The notes beneath the pieces were generated by a model. The model was not told the origin of the DNA and made no database searches. It saw nothing but the letters and a program-made list of their open reading frames with translations. Positions 1-10,717 of a stretch of DNA of 64,000 bases are shown here, piece after piece. Both the position numbers and the translations under genes were made by a program. This DNA is from Paenibacillus faecis (GTDB lineage: Bacteria; Bacillota; Bacilli; Paenibacillales; Paenibacillaceae). The stretch lies in contig NZ_VSDO01000003.1 in the NCBI RefSeq assembly GCF_008084145.1, positions 943,345 to 1,007,344 of the forward strand, given 5' to 3'. How positions within the stretch are numbered: position 1 is the stretch's first letter; each line of letters starts with the position of its first letter.

Positions 1-672
<672 letters not shown>

Positions 673-807
673 AAAACAACTAATTCGCAAATTTGTTTCG
701 TATCCAGTTTTCAGGTGATCAAACATCTGAATGAAGCTGCACGCCTTTTCTAAGGGCTGATATTTTCTCGCAGCGATTTCGAGGAGCGGATGCTCCGAAA
801 AATCATG

Positions 808-925
808 TTTGGTGGCGATGGCGGAGGGGTTCCACGCGTACCCATCCCGAACACGACCGTTAAGCCCTCCAGCGCCGATGGTACTTGGACCGAAGGGTCC
901 TGGGAGAGTAGGACGCCGCCAAGCA
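808..925 (+). rRNA. 5S ribosomal RNA
   Basis: Typical Firmicute 5S rRNA of about 117 nt: it opens with the ggtggcgatggcggagggg segment, carries the conserved cccatcccgaacacg loop, and closes with a 3' segment complementary to the 5' end (gacgccgcc). It lies about 135 bp after the 23S gene with no tRNA between, and is followed directly by a strong terminator. Ends are estimated to within a few bases. Confidence 0.95.
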
Positions 926-931
926 ACTGAG

Positions 932-968
932 AAAGAGCACTACCGTATGATGCGGTAGTGCTCTTTTT
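932..968 (+). terminator. rRNA operon terminator
   Basis: A perfect hairpin (aaagagcactaccg / cggtagtgctctt, short loop around tatgatg) followed by a T run. It sits just after 5S rRNA and ends the rRNA operon. Confidence 0.93.
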
Positions 969-993
969 GTATGCTCAATAAGTATGCTATTTA

Positions 994-1182
994 AAATACC
1001 TGCAAATCTGCAGGAATTTCCGAGCGTTTTAGCTTTGAAAATAGAAAAAGATGCAAAAGTGCAGGAATTTTCGGCCCGTCCGGCCGAATCGGGCCCCGGT
1101 AGCAAAAAAGCCTGCAGATTTGCAGGAATTTCGCTCAGCAGGGGCTATCTCCTCAAAAAAGCCTGCACATTTGCAGGAATTC
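994..1182 (+). repeat. Four-copy CTGCA short repeat array
   Basis: Four imperfect copies of an A-rich stretch, then CTGCA-n(5-6)-TGCAGG, then AATTT, at about 994-1019, 1045-1070, 1104-1132 and 1155-1182, with starts 51, 59 and 51 bp apart. Each copy holds a small inverted repeat (ctgca...tgcag) and an A-run/AATTT flank. The array fills most of the 420-bp stretch between the rRNA terminator and the sigma factor gene, which holds no convincing gene. A diverged copy lies at 58766-58795. Function unknown. Confidence 0.8.
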
Positions 1183-1346
1183 CCACATGTGAGTGCGCGA
1201 TTCCCCCCATTCCAACTCACCGATATCATCATCGGTTGGTTTTAAAAATTATAAAGCGTACCGTATCTACAAGTGGTTTTTTTTCGTTTATAACAGTGAG
1301 GTTGAATATATAAGTACTCAAAGAGAACTTCAGGAGGTGTGCCGGC

Positions 1347-2078
1347 ATGCGGAAAGAGCGGGCGGATGTCAAACCGTTGGAGATGGCGGTAAAAGACTCT
1401 GACACATATAGGGATCGGATCGTTCTGCACCACCAGGCTCTTCGGCAGTACTGCCGCGCTTTGGCAGGCTCTCCGTGGGAAGGTGATGACCTGGTTCAGG
1501 ATACTTGGCTAAAGGTTTGGTCCGCGCTGCAGAAAGGTGTTGATGAAGGCCGGATTACCCGTGCGTACCTGTACAAGATTGCCCGTAATGCGTGGATTGA
1601 TCGGAACCGGAAAAAGTCTCTTTCGTTGGTGCAGCAGCCCCTGGAGGAGTTGCAGCATCCAAACTCGGATCCAATGGAAGTGTGGATGGCCATGGAAACG
1701 CTGGTGCAGCAGCTGGCGCCGGGACAACGTACGGCTCTTTTGTTGGTGGATGTGCTGAAATATACCGCCGCGGAGGCGGCGGAATTGACGAAGTCCTCCG
1801 AAGGGGCGATTAAAGCCGCCCTTCACCGGGCCAGGGCGAAGCTGAGGAAGACGGCCGACGGTTCGAAATCCGAAGCGGATGCGCTCATGACATACGCTTA
1901 CCTGGAAGCATTCCGCCAACAAAATACGGCCGCCATAGTGATGTTGATGAATGATGGCGTACCGAAGGAAGCGGTGGTTTCCGTTCTGCGGTCAAACAAT
2001 GGGGCACCGCAACGTGCACACCGGATTGATAATGCGACGATGGATCAAGGAATAAACTGCCGGGCAATAGCGGCTTAA
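1347..2078 (+). CDS. ECF-type RNA polymerase sigma factor
   Basis: Sigma-70 family factor of 243 aa without regions 1 and 3, as in the ECF group. Region 2 spans about residues 30-90 ([12 protein letters not shown] core-binding helix); region 4 spans about 125-170 ([17 protein letters not shown] followed by a helix-turn-helix with [19 protein letters not shown]). About 65 residues follow region 4; their start ([19 protein letters not shown]) resembles the first helix of the SnoaL-like domain of some ECF families, but the rest does not continue that fold. The start is the ATG 3-8 nt after aggaggtg. No anti-sigma factor is adjacent; the next gene, 20 bp on, encodes a ClpP-type protease. Regulon unknown. 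Confidence 0.88.
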   Translation: MRKERADVKPLEMAVKDSDTYRDRIVLHHQALRQYCRALAGSPWEGDDLVQDTWLKVWSALQKGVDEGRITRAYLYKIARNAWIDRNRKKSLSLVQQPLEELQHPNSDPMEVWMAMETLVQQLAPGQRTALLLVDVLKYTAAEAAELTKSSEGAIKAALHRARAKLRKTADGSKSEADALMTYAYLEAFRQQNTAAIVMLMNDGVPKEAVVSVLRSNNGAPQRAHRIDNATMDQGINCRAIAA

Positions 2079-2097
2079 TTTTATGGAGGTGTGCAAA

Positions 2098-2697
2098 ATG
2101 AGCAATATGATAATCCCGTATGTTATCGAACAGACCGGTCACGGCGAACGTTCCTATGATATTTACTCCCGTTTGTTGAAAGACCGGATCGTATTCCTGG
2201 GATCGGCCATAGACGATCAAGTGGCGAACAGTATTACCGCCCAAATGCTGCTGTTGGCCGCGGAGGATCCGGAGAAGGATATTTACTTTTATATCAACAG
2301 TCCGGGAGGCTCCACCTCCGCCGGCTTCGCCATCTACGATACGATGCAGTACATCAAACCCGATGTGCAGACCATCTGCTCGGGATTTGCGGCTTCGTTT
2401 GCGGCGATCCTTCTGCTGTCGGGAACGAAGGGAAAACGGTTTGCTCTCCCGAACAGCGAAATTATGATTCACCAGCCGCACGGCGGTGCTCAGGGGCAGG
2501 CCAGCGATATCGAGATCAGCGCGCGGCGGATTCTTCGCATTCGGGAGCGGCTCAATGAAATTGCCGCGGAACGTACGGGACAACCGATCGAGCGGATCGC
2601 CCGGGATATGGATCGGGATTATTTTATGAGCGCGGAAGAGGCCAAGGACTACGGGATTATCGATAAAGTGATCACCAGCGCGAAGAGCGCTTCATAA
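2098..2697 (+). CDS. clpP: ClpP-family ATP-dependent protease subunit
   Basis: Proteolytic subunit of the Clp protease, which forms a double heptameric barrel and degrades proteins delivered by ClpC/ClpX-type ATPases. The protein is 199 aa, the normal length. The triad appears intact: Ser100 in GFAAS, His125 in MIHQPHGG and Asp174 in DRDYFM. The start ATG at 2098 has ggaggt 8 nt upstream; an upstream in-frame ATG at 2083 overlaps that site and is unlikely. It is co-directional with the ECF sigma gene 20 bp before, suggesting one operon. The [14 protein letters not shown] stretch differs from the usual GMAASMGAFLLAAG, so this looks like a second ClpP paralogue. Confidence 0.9.
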   Translation: MSNMIIPYVIEQTGHGERSYDIYSRLLKDRIVFLGSAIDDQVANSITAQMLLLAAEDPEKDIYFYINSPGGSTSAGFAIYDTMQYIKPDVQTICSGFAASFAAILLLSGTKGKRFALPNSEIMIHQPHGGAQGQASDIEISARRILRIRERLNEIAAERTGQPIERIARDMDRDYFMSAEEAKDYGIIDKVITSAKSAS

Positions 2698-2709
2698 GGG
2701 AAACTTAAA

Positions 2710-2746
2710 AGCGTCGTTGTTCAGCAAATGAACAGCGGCGTTTTTT
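2710..2746 (+). terminator. Terminator after sigma/clpP
   Basis: Hairpin gcgtcgttgttc / gaacagcggcg (with G-U pairs) followed by six T residues. It ends the sigma factor-clpP unit. Confidence 0.85.
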
Positions 2747-2788
2747 GATTACTAAAAATAAGCGATATTGTGCACCCTAGATGGACAC

Positions 2789-2798
2789 CCGTATACGG
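2789..2798. promoter_or_regulatory. Palindrome upstream of guaB promoter
   Basis: Perfect 10-bp palindrome CCGTATACGG, 34 bp before the guaB -35 box. It could be an operator half-site or chance; nothing else marks it. Confidence 0.25.
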
Positions 2799-2832
2799 TA
2801 GAAAGCCTTCGAGTCAATCGATCCACTTGTCC

Positions 2833-2861
2833 TTGACAGCCTATAGGGCCTTTGCTAAGAT
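2833..2861 (+). promoter_or_regulatory. Sigma-A promoter of guaB
   Basis: TTGACA (2833-2838), a 17-bp spacer, then TAAGAT (2856-2861), a near-consensus sigma-A promoter. It predicts a leader of about 85 nt before the GTG start. I see no riboswitch in that leader. Confidence 0.8.
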
Positions 2862-2882
2862 GGCAATAATATATTTTTGTAA

Positions 2883-4412
<1,530 letters not shown>

Positions 4413-4443
4413 ACAGCGTGGGAGCCAACATATACCACTTGCA

Positions 4444-4477
4444 GGCAGGGCGGAAATCGCCCTGCTTGTCTTTTTTT
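4444..4477 (+). terminator. guaB terminator
   Basis: GC-rich hairpin gcagggcg / cgccctgc followed by TTGTC and seven T residues. Confidence 0.88.
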
Positions 4478-4587
4478 GCGCTAGGGCCTGTGATAGAATA
4501 GATAAAGCAATTCAACGAGTAACTATGCATACTGGAACCTTGGATTGATAGACTAGATAGATTTACGAGAGAGGAGCTTTAAGAACA

Positions 4588-6009
4588 TTGAAACTGAAAC
4601 AACCCCCCCTTCATAAAACGAAATCCAGACGGAATATTGTCCGCAAAGGCGTGGCGTCCGTTCTGTTGTTTAATATGCTTTGCTTCTCGCTAGCCCCAAC
4701 GTTAGCCTTGGCGGAGGGCGAACAAAACCAAACCCAATCCCAAACGGGATCTACGACGACATCTACGAAACCTGCATCGCAGCAGAGCGGAGCCGTGCAA
4801 ATTCCATCTCCGGAGTCTCTGCAGTTGCAAGTGAAATCGGCGGTGCTGCTGGAACCGGTATCCGGCCAGGTGTTGTTGAACATCAACGGGGATCAGGCTC
4901 TGCCTCCCGCGAGCATGACCAAAATGATGACGGAATACATCGTGGCCGATTTGGTCAAGCAAGGGAAGTTTAAATGGGACGAAATGGTAACCGTTGGAGA
5001 AAATGCGTCTGAGACGATCGGTTCCCGGATTTTTTTGGCCGAAGGGGATCAACATACCATGGAGGAATTGTATATCGCCATGGCCGTCGGCTCGGCCAAT
5101 GACGCCACCGTCGCTCTGGCGGAGCATGTAGCCGGTTCGGAGCAGGCTTTTGTCAAAATGATGAATGATGAAGCGAAACGCATGGGGATGAAGAATACCC
5201 ATTTTGCCAACTCCACAGGCTTGGATATCGCGGATATGCCCGAGAAATACAAGACGCCCGGGAATCAGGAAACGGTGATGTCGGCGATGGATGCGGCGAT
5301 CCTGGCCAAGTACATCGTCACCGATCATCCCGATTTTGCCCGGTTTACGTCCATTCAAACGCATAAATTCCGGGAAAGGGACAAAGCCCCGATTGTAAAC
5401 TACAACTGGATGCTGGAGGCGAACAAGAATGTAACCAACTTCAAGAAGTACGCTTATGAAGGGCTGGACGGCCTGAAAACGGGACATACTTCGAATGCCG
5501 GGAACTGTTTTACGGGAACGGCCGAGCGTAACGGGGTGCGGTTGATCAGCGTCGTTATGGGAACCTCCTCCGAATCGGCCCGCTTCGTCGAGACCCGCAA
5601 GGTGCTGGATTACGGCTTCAACAACTTCGAAACGAAACAAATCATCGCTCCAAAAGCGACGGTGCCGGGAACGGAAACCGTTACGGTGAAGAAGGCGAAG
5701 AACACCTCCGTACCAGTCGTTAGCGATCAAGCCGTGAGCTTCGTGATTCCAAAAGGGACGGATACCAGCAAAGTACAGGCCAAGGTAACGCTGTCCAACG
5801 AAACGCTGACCGCACCGTTGAAACAGGGGACCAAGGTAGGCACGGTCACGTACTCCTTCAAGCCTGACGGCATGAACCAGACGCTGGAGAAGACCGTCAA
5901 CCTCATTACCGCACAGGATGTGGAAAAGGCGGGCTGGTTCAAGCTGCTGATGCGGGCGATCGGGGATTTCTTCAGCGATTTGTTCAACGGAATCAAGAAC
6001 CTGTTCTAG
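4588..6009 (+). CDS. dacA: D-alanyl-D-alanine carboxypeptidase (PBP5 type)
   Basis: Trims the terminal D-Ala from peptidoglycan pentapeptides at the outer face of the membrane (peptidase family S11). All three penicillin-binding motifs are present: S109-M-T-K112, S169-A-N171 and K297-T-G299. An N-terminal signal peptide (hydrophobic core about residues 22-41) directs export; about 40 residues rich in Thr/Ser/Gln follow before the catalytic domain. The C-terminal beta-rich domain ends in an amphipathic helix ([13 protein letters not shown]) that anchors PBP5 homologues to the membrane. The TTG start at 4588 has gaggag 11 nt upstream. The place between guaB and pdxS matches B. subtilis dacA. 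Confidence 0.95.
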   Translation: MKLKQPPLHKTKSRRNIVRKGVASVLLFNMLCFSLAPTLALAEGEQNQTQSQTGSTTTSTKPASQQSGAVQIPSPESLQLQVKSAVLLEPVSGQVLLNINGDQALPPASMTKMMTEYIVADLVKQGKFKWDEMVTVGENASETIGSRIFLAEGDQHTMEELYIAMAVGSANDATVALAEHVAGSEQAFVKMMNDEAKRMGMKNTHFANSTGLDIADMPEKYKTPGNQETVMSAMDAAILAKYIVTDHPDFARFTSIQTHKFRERDKAPIVNYNWMLEANKNVTNFKKYAYEGLDGLKTGHTSNAGNCFTGTAERNGVRLISVVMGTSSESARFVETRKVLDYGFNNFETKQIIAPKATVPGTETVTVKKAKNTSVPVVSDQAVSFVIPKGTDTSKVQAKVTLSNETLTAPLKQGTKVGTVTYSFKPDGMNQTLEKTVNLITAQDVEKAGWFKLLMRAIGDFFSDLFNGIKNLF

Positions 6010-6033
6010 TCTTCCTTATTCCGAGTGGATATG

Positions 6034-6062
6034 TTGTATATTTCAGGCGACTATTGTAAAAT
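6034..6062 (+). promoter_or_regulatory. Probable promoter of pdxST
   Basis: TTGTAT (6034-6039), 17 bp, TAAAAT (6057-6062) preceded by TG, about 33 bp before pdxS. No PdxR-type regulator gene or binding-site repeat is visible nearby. Confidence 0.6.
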
Positions 6063-6094
6063 ATCAAGTTAGATTATTATCGGGAGGCATGGAC

Positions 6095-6976
6095 ATGGAA
6101 ACAGGAACATCGCGAGTAAAACGAGGCATGGCTGAGATGCAAAAAGGCGGCGTGATTATGGACGTCATGAACGCGGAGCAGGCGAAAATCGCCGAAGCGG
6201 CCGGCGCTACTGCCGTAATGGCTCTGGAACGAGTTCCTTCCGATATTCGTGCCGCAGGCGGCGTTGCCCGCATGGCCGACCCTACCATTATCGAAGAGGT
6301 CATGAAAGTCGTTTCCATTCCGGTCATGGCGAAAGCCCGAATCGGCCACTATGTCGAAGCGAAAGTTCTGGAATCCCTTGGGGTAGACTACCTGGACGAG
6401 AGTGAAGTGCTGACTCCGGCCGATGAGGTATTCCATATCGATAAACGCGATTTTACGGTTCCTTTTGTCTGCGGAGCCAAAGACCTGGGCGAAGCGCTGC
6501 GCCGGATCAGCGAGGGAGCTTCCATGATCCGGACCAAGGGCGAGCCGGGAACCGGCAATATCGTCGAAGCCGTGCGTCATATGCGTTTGATCAACAGCCA
6601 AATCCGCAAGGTACAGAATATGTCCAAAGATGAACTGTATGCCGAAGCGAAAAATTTGGGTGTTGCCTACGATTTGCTGCTGGAAGTTCATGAGAACGGC
6701 AAGCTGCCGGTGGTTAACTTCGCGGCGGGCGGTGTAGCCACCCCGGCGGATGCGGCTCTGATGATGCATTTGGGCGCAGACGGGGTGTTTGTCGGATCGG
6801 GGATTTTCAAATCGGATAACCCCGAGAAATTTGCCCGTGCTATCGTGGAAGCGACGACCCATTATACGGATTATAAATTGATCGCCGAAGTCTCCAAAAA
6901 CCTGGGCACGCCGATGAAGGGGATCGAAATTTCGAAGCTGTCGGCGGCGGAACGGATGTCGGATCGCGGCTGGTAA
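6095..6976 (+). CDS. pdxS: Pyridoxal 5'-phosphate synthase, PdxS subunit
   Basis: Synthase subunit of the deoxyxylulose-independent vitamin B6 pathway. It condenses ribose 5-phosphate, glyceraldehyde 3-phosphate and ammonia from PdxT into PLP inside a dodecameric ring. 293 aa TIM barrel, nearly collinear with B. subtilis PdxS. The two active-site lysines are Lys80 (VMAKARIGH) and Lys148 (RTKGEPGTG); the C-terminal GIEIS segment is present. The ATG at 6095 is preferred over 6089 because ggagg lies 7 nt before it and abuts the earlier one. pdxT follows 46 bp downstream. Confidence 0.98.
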   Translation: METGTSRVKRGMAEMQKGGVIMDVMNAEQAKIAEAAGATAVMALERVPSDIRAAGGVARMADPTIIEEVMKVVSIPVMAKARIGHYVEAKVLESLGVDYLDESEVLTPADEVFHIDKRDFTVPFVCGAKDLGEALRRISEGASMIRTKGEPGTGNIVEAVRHMRLINSQIRKVQNMSKDELYAEAKNLGVAYDLLLEVHENGKLPVVNFAAGGVATPADAALMMHLGADGVFVGSGIFKSDNPEKFARAIVEATTHYTDYKLIAEVSKNLGTPMKGIEISKLSAAERMSDRGW

Positions 6977-7022
6977 GAAGGAGAATCGGGGTTGCCCGGC
7001 GAAGAAGAAAGAAGGTTAGACC

Positions 7023-7604
7023 ATGAAAGTTGGCGTATTAGCCTTGCAGGGCGCAGTAGCGGAGCATATTCGCAGTATAGAGCGTGCGGGAGCGGAGGGG
7101 GTTGCCGTAAAGCTCCCCGAGCAGCTCTCGGAGCTGGATGGACTGATCATTCCCGGCGGGGAGAGTACGACGATCGGCAAACTCATGCGCAAGTATGGGT
7201 TTATTGAGGCGATCCGCGCATTTGCAGCCCAAGGCCATCCGGTGTTCGGCACCTGCGCCGGGCTTATCGTCATGGCCAAGGAGATTGAGGGCGGCGAGGA
7301 ACCGCATCTCGCCCTGATGGATATCCAAGTATCCCGGAATGCGTTCGGACGGCAGCGGGAGAGCTTTGAGACGGATTTGGACGTAAAAGGCCTGACCCAA
7401 CCGCTGCGGGCGGTCTTTATCCGGGCGCCATTAATCACGGCGGTGGGCGATCAGGTCGATGTTTTGTCCACATACAAGGAAGAAATCGTGACGGCGCGCC
7501 AAGGCCACCTGCTGGTATCTTCTTTCCACCCGGAGCTCACGGACGACTGCTCGTTGCATGCCTATTTTCTAGAGATGATCAAGAGTAAAGCGGGAGCGGT
7601 TTAG
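7023..7604 (+). CDS. pdxT: Pyridoxal 5'-phosphate synthase, PdxT glutaminase
   Basis: Class I glutamine amidotransferase that releases ammonia from glutamine and channels it to PdxS. 193 aa, normal length. Visible motifs are the N-terminal GVLALQGAVAEH, the PGGESTT oxyanion-side loop, the nucleophile Cys78 in GTCAGL and the His-x-Glu of the triad in SFHPEL near residue 170. It forms an operon with pdxS (46-bp gap, ribosome binding site aaggttag). A terminator follows at once. Confidence 0.97.
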   Translation: MKVGVLALQGAVAEHIRSIERAGAEGVAVKLPEQLSELDGLIIPGGESTTIGKLMRKYGFIEAIRAFAAQGHPVFGTCAGLIVMAKEIEGGEEPHLALMDIQVSRNAFGRQRESFETDLDVKGLTQPLRAVFIRAPLITAVGDQVDVLSTYKEEIVTARQGHLLVSSFHPELTDDCSLHAYFLEMIKSKAGAV

Positions 7605-7615
7605 GCCCATGATCT

Positions 7616-7658
7616 ACCTTGACTCTTTTTTCAAAGGGTCGAGGTTGTTTTTCTTTTT
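7616..7658 (+). terminator. pdxST terminator
   Basis: Stem accttgactc / gggtcgaggt (G-U pairs allowed) followed by T-rich sequence. Confidence 0.78.
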
Positions 7659-7768
7659 AAATTAGAGGTTACGTTTATTAAAGGTTACGTTTTTCGGCGG
7701 TCCCGGCGGTCTGTTCAGGTGATGGAGTCGGTACGGCTGTGACGGGAAGAATCTAGGAGGGACTACCC

Positions 7769-9052
7769 ATGTTGGATGTTAAAATATTGCGAAACGATTT
7801 TGCACGCGTCGAAGAGGCTCTGAAAAACCGGGGGAAATCGCTGGACCTGATCGCCGGCTTCCCTGAGCTGGACGAGAAACGCCGGGAGCTTCTGCAGGAG
7901 AGCGAGGCGCTCAAAAACCGCCGCAACACCGTATCGGCCGAAGTCGCCCAGCGTAAGAAGAACAAGGAGAACGCGGACGAGCTGATCGTGGAAATGCGCG
8001 AGGTTGGCGACCGGATCAAGCAGCTGGACGACGAAGTGCGTGAGCTTGAGGCCAAGATCGACGAATTGACGATGAGCATTCCGAATATCCCGCACAGCAG
8101 TGTTCCCGTGGGGGCGTCGGAAGAGGAAAATGTGGAGATTCGCCGCTGGAGCGAACCGAGAAACTTCGGTTTTACCCCGAAAGCGCATTGGGATATCGCG
8201 GCGGACCTGGGGATCCTGGATTTTGAAGCGGGCGCCAAAGTGGCGGGTTCGCGGTTTACTTTTTACAAAGGACTTGGAGCTCGTCTGGAGCGCGCCTTGA
8301 TCAACTTTATGATGGATCTGCACAGCAATGAGCATGGTTACGAGGAAATGCTCCCACCCTACATAGTGAATCGAGACAGCTTGTATGGAACCGGACAGCT
8401 GCCGAAATTCGAAGAGGATCTGTTCAAACTGACGGAGAACGATTATTACCTGATTCCGACGGCGGAAGTGCCGGTGACGAACTACCATCGGGACGAAATC
8501 TTAAGCGCGGAGGACCTGCCTCGCAACTACGTGGCGTACAGCTCTTGCTTCCGTTCGGAAGCCGGCGCGGCGGGCCGCGATACGCGCGGGCTCATTCGCC
8601 AGCATCAGTTCAATAAAGTGGAAATGATCAAGATCGTGCACCCGGATCACTCTTACGAGGAATTGGAAAAGATGACGGCAAACGCGGAGCGGGTGCTTCA
8701 GCTTTTGAACCTGCCGTACCGGGTATTGACGCTGTGCACCGGCGATATGGGCTTTACGTCCGCGAAGACGTATGACCTTGAGGTCTGGCTGCCGGAGAGC
8801 GGCGTATACCGGGAAATCTCGTCCTGCTCGAACGTGGAGGACTTCCAGGCCCGCCGGGCCAACATCCGCTTCCGCCCCGAGCCGAAGGCCAAGCCGGAGT
8901 TCGTACATACGCTGAACGGATCGGGACTTGCCGTGGGACGTACCGTGGCGGCCATTCTGGAGAATTACCAGCTTGAGGACGGCAGTGTGGAAGTGCCGGA
9001 AGCGCTTCGTCCTTATATGGGTAATCTGCAGGTTATTGCCAAGCGGAAATGA
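7769..9052 (+). CDS. serS: Seryl-tRNA synthetase
   Basis: Class II aminoacyl-tRNA synthetase that charges tRNA-Ser with serine in the cytoplasm. 427 aa. Residues 1-110 form the long antiparallel coiled coil that grips the tRNA-Ser variable arm (charged heptads such as [20 protein letters not shown]). Motif 2 is [15 protein letters not shown] and motif 3 is [17 protein letters not shown], with HTLNGSG between. The ribosome binding site taggaggg is 10 nt upstream. No T-box leader is apparent in the 110 bp after the preceding terminator. A tRNA-Ser gene follows 61 bp downstream. Confidence 0.98.
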   Translation: MLDVKILRNDFARVEEALKNRGKSLDLIAGFPELDEKRRELLQESEALKNRRNTVSAEVAQRKKNKENADELIVEMREVGDRIKQLDDEVRELEAKIDELTMSIPNIPHSSVPVGASEEENVEIRRWSEPRNFGFTPKAHWDIAADLGILDFEAGAKVAGSRFTFYKGLGARLERALINFMMDLHSNEHGYEEMLPPYIVNRDSLYGTGQLPKFEEDLFKLTENDYYLIPTAEVPVTNYHRDEILSAEDLPRNYVAYSSCFRSEAGAAGRDTRGLIRQHQFNKVEMIKIVHPDHSYEELEKMTANAERVLQLLNLPYRVLTLCTGDMGFTSAKTYDLEVWLPESGVYREISSCSNVEDFQARRANIRFRPEPKAKPEFVHTLNGSGLAVGRTVAAILENYQLEDGSVEVPEALRPYMGNLQVIAKRK

Positions 9053-9053
9053 C

Positions 9054-9082
9054 TTGATCTCCGCATGGGGATATGATAGAAT
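9054..9082 (+). promoter_or_regulatory. Possible promoter of the tRNA-Ser gene
   Basis: TTGATC (9054-9059), 17 bp, TAGAAT (9077-9082), ending about 30 bp before the tRNA. It starts right after the serS stop codon. The -10 box overlaps the inverted repeat at 9079-9107. Confidence 0.45.
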
Positions 9083-9107
9083 CTGATTTGTTACGCGAAT
9101 CAGATTC
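9079..9107. repeat. 10-bp inverted repeat before tRNA-Ser
   Basis: Perfect arms GAATCTGATT (9079-9088) and AATCAGATTC (9098-9107) around a 9-nt loop. It lacks a T tail, so it is not a standard terminator. It may fold at the 3' end of the serS mRNA or serve as a processing signal ahead of the tRNA. Confidence 0.6.
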
Positions 9108-9113
9108 TGATTT

Positions 9114-9202
9114 GGAGAGGTACCGAAGCGGTCATAACGGGGCGGTCTTGAAAACCGTTAGGGTGCAAGCCCACATGGGTTCGAATCCCATCCTCTCCGC
9201 CA
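9114..9202 (+). tRNA. tRNA-Ser (anticodon UGA)
   Basis: 89 nt including an encoded CCA. The acceptor stem GGAGAGG pairs with CCTCTCC (9192-9198), discriminator G. The anticodon loop CTTGAAA (9147-9153) gives anticodon TGA at 9149-9151. A long variable arm, typical of tRNA-Ser, precedes the T loop GGTTCGAATCC. It reads serine UCA and related codons. A terminator lies at 9238-9266. Confidence 0.96.
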
Positions 9203-9237
9203 GTTTATTATTATGATCTGAATACGAATGAAACCAT

Positions 9238-9266
9238 GGAGGCGATGAAGATCGTCTCCTTTTTAT
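9238..9266 (+). terminator. Terminator after tRNA-Ser
   Basis: Hairpin GGAGGCGAT / ATCGTCTCC with a 4-nt loop followed by TTTTTAT. Confidence 0.85.
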
Positions 9267-9361
9267 ATTTTGGCAAGTGCTGCCGCCTTGTATAAAGCAT
9301 CCTCTGGAGAAGCAAGTTAACGGATGAACTTCAATTTACCTTGCAAAGGGGGAAATCATCC

Positions 9362-9523
9362 GTGACGAAGCCGCAAACCTACACCACGCCCGGAACTCAG
9401 CCCGATACGAGCAACCATAGGGAGCGCGGGCATGGCGGTCCTGAGCCGCTTTCCGGCTCGAAAAAAGTAAAAATGCGCCAGCAGGGCGGCAGCAGAAACC
9501 CTGAAGGAAGCGGACACCGCTAA
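9362..9523 (+). CDS. sspP: Small acid-soluble spore protein P family
   Basis: A 53-aa basic, Gly/Ser/Pro-rich protein. The central GGPEPLSGSKKVK matches the GQPEPLSGSKKVK core of B. subtilis SspP, a minor spore protein synthesised in the forespore; flanking residues are low-complexity. The GTG at 9362 has aaagggg 10 nt upstream; a TTG at 9341 lies before that site and is unlikely to be used. It stands alone between tRNA-Ser and a terminator. It supports the view that the host forms endospores. Confidence 0.82.
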   Translation: MTKPQTYTTPGTQPDTSNHRERGHGGPEPLSGSKKVKMRQQGGSRNPEGSGHR

Positions 9524-9533
9524 GCGTGTCTTA

Positions 9534-9558
9534 CCCCCGGCCTCGCGCCGGGGTTTTT
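9534..9558 (+). terminator. sspP terminator
   Basis: Hairpin CCCCGGC / GCCGGGG with a short loop followed by five T residues. Confidence 0.88.
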
Positions 9559-9690
9559 CATGCCAATTTGGAATTTTAGCAAGACAATAAGCTCATAAAA
9601 TGTCATAATAGATATAGAGGCGTCATAAAATGTGCCGATTTCAAGGAAATGGAGAGATGGAGAAAAACTATACTTTTTGAAAGGAACGTG

Positions 9691-10617
9691 ATGCGTTTGA
9701 ACTTGGTAGAAATGAACAACATCCCCACCCCTGACGCGAACGCGGGGGCGGCTCCTCGGCAGCATAAGCAAAGGACCGTAGGAAGCCTGGTGCTTCGATT
9801 TTTCTTTATTATAGTGGGAGCCATCCTGGTCTCCGTTGCGCTGGAACTATTTCTCGTCCCGAACAAGATTACTGACGGTGGCATTACCGGCATCTCTGTT
9901 ATGTCCTCTTATTTGACGGAATTACCCTTAGGTATCTTCCTTTTCCTCTTCAATCTTCCCTTTCTTATTATCGGCTACAAACAAATCGGCAAAACTTTTG
10001 CAATCTCCACGTTGGTAGGGATTACGGTCATGTCGGTCGGAACCGCGTTGCTGCATCCCGTAGAAGCTTTTGTGCAAGATACCTTGCTGGCCTTTGTCTT
10101 TGGCGGAATTCTGCTTGGACTCGGTACGGGCATTGTGATCCGTTTCGGCGGATCCTTGGACGGGACGGAAATTGTGGCGATTCTTATTTCCCGGAAGTCC
10201 CCATTTTCCGTAGGCGAGATCATTATGTTTTTCAACTTTTTCATTCTTCTTAGCGCAGGTTTTGTGTTTAGCTGGGAACGGGCGCTGTTCTCCTTGCTGG
10301 CGTATTACATCGCTTTTAAAACGATAGACATCGTAGTGGACGGTTTGAACGAATCGAAATCGGTCTGGATTATCAGCGATCAAATCGATGAAATCGGGGC
10401 AGCCATTGTTAGCCGGCTCGGCCGGGGCGTCACTTATTTGTCGGGGGAAGGCGGGTTTACCGGGGACCCGAAGAAAGTGATTTTTTGCGTAGTCACACGT
10501 TTGGAAGAAGCCAAGCTGAAGGAAATCGTGAATCATTATGACGAAAATGCATTTTTGGCCGTAGGAAATATCCATGACGTAAAAGGCGGACGTTTTAAGA
10601 AGAAATCCATTCACTAA
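9691..10617 (+). CDS. YitT family integral membrane protein
   Basis: 308-aa protein of the YitT/YpjC/YqfU family. After about 30 hydrophilic residues come five or six membrane segments (about residues 35-205, including VLRFFFIIVGAILVSVALEL and GIFLFLFNLPFLIIGY). A C-terminal cytoplasmic DUF2179 domain follows (about 215-300, SVWIISDQIDEIGAAI, FCVVTRLEEAKLKEIV). The molecular function of the family is not established. The ATG at 9691 is chosen because gaaagga lies 6 nt upstream; an ATG at 9649 has no such site. Monocistronic by layout. Confidence 0.9.
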   Translation: MRLNLVEMNNIPTPDANAGAAPRQHKQRTVGSLVLRFFFIIVGAILVSVALELFLVPNKITDGGITGISVMSSYLTELPLGIFLFLFNLPFLIIGYKQIGKTFAISTLVGITVMSVGTALLHPVEAFVQDTLLAFVFGGILLGLGTGIVIRFGGSLDGTEIVAILISRKSPFSVGEIIMFFNFFILLSAGFVFSWERALFSLLAYYIAFKTIDIVVDGLNESKSVWIISDQIDEIGAAIVSRLGRGVTYLSGEGGFTGDPKKVIFCVVTRLEEAKLKEIVNHYDENAFLAVGNIHDVKGGRFKKKSIH

Positions 10618-10717
10618 ATTTTTGAAAATGTATTTCCGCTGAAACGAAAATGGTTTATGATAATGGTAGTTTTGATTTTTTTTATAGTCAGCTTTACATG
10701 ACGGAGAGGGGTTATTA

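Noticed and set aside
4702-5730. 342-codon minus-strand frame opposite dacA
   Set aside because: dacA has all catalytic motifs; the antisense product is compositionally odd with no recognisable domain.
7659-7768. T-box riboswitch upstream of serS
   Set aside because: The conserved T-box sequence and antiterminator hairpin expected for a serine T-box are not seen, and the only terminator in the gap belongs to pdxT.
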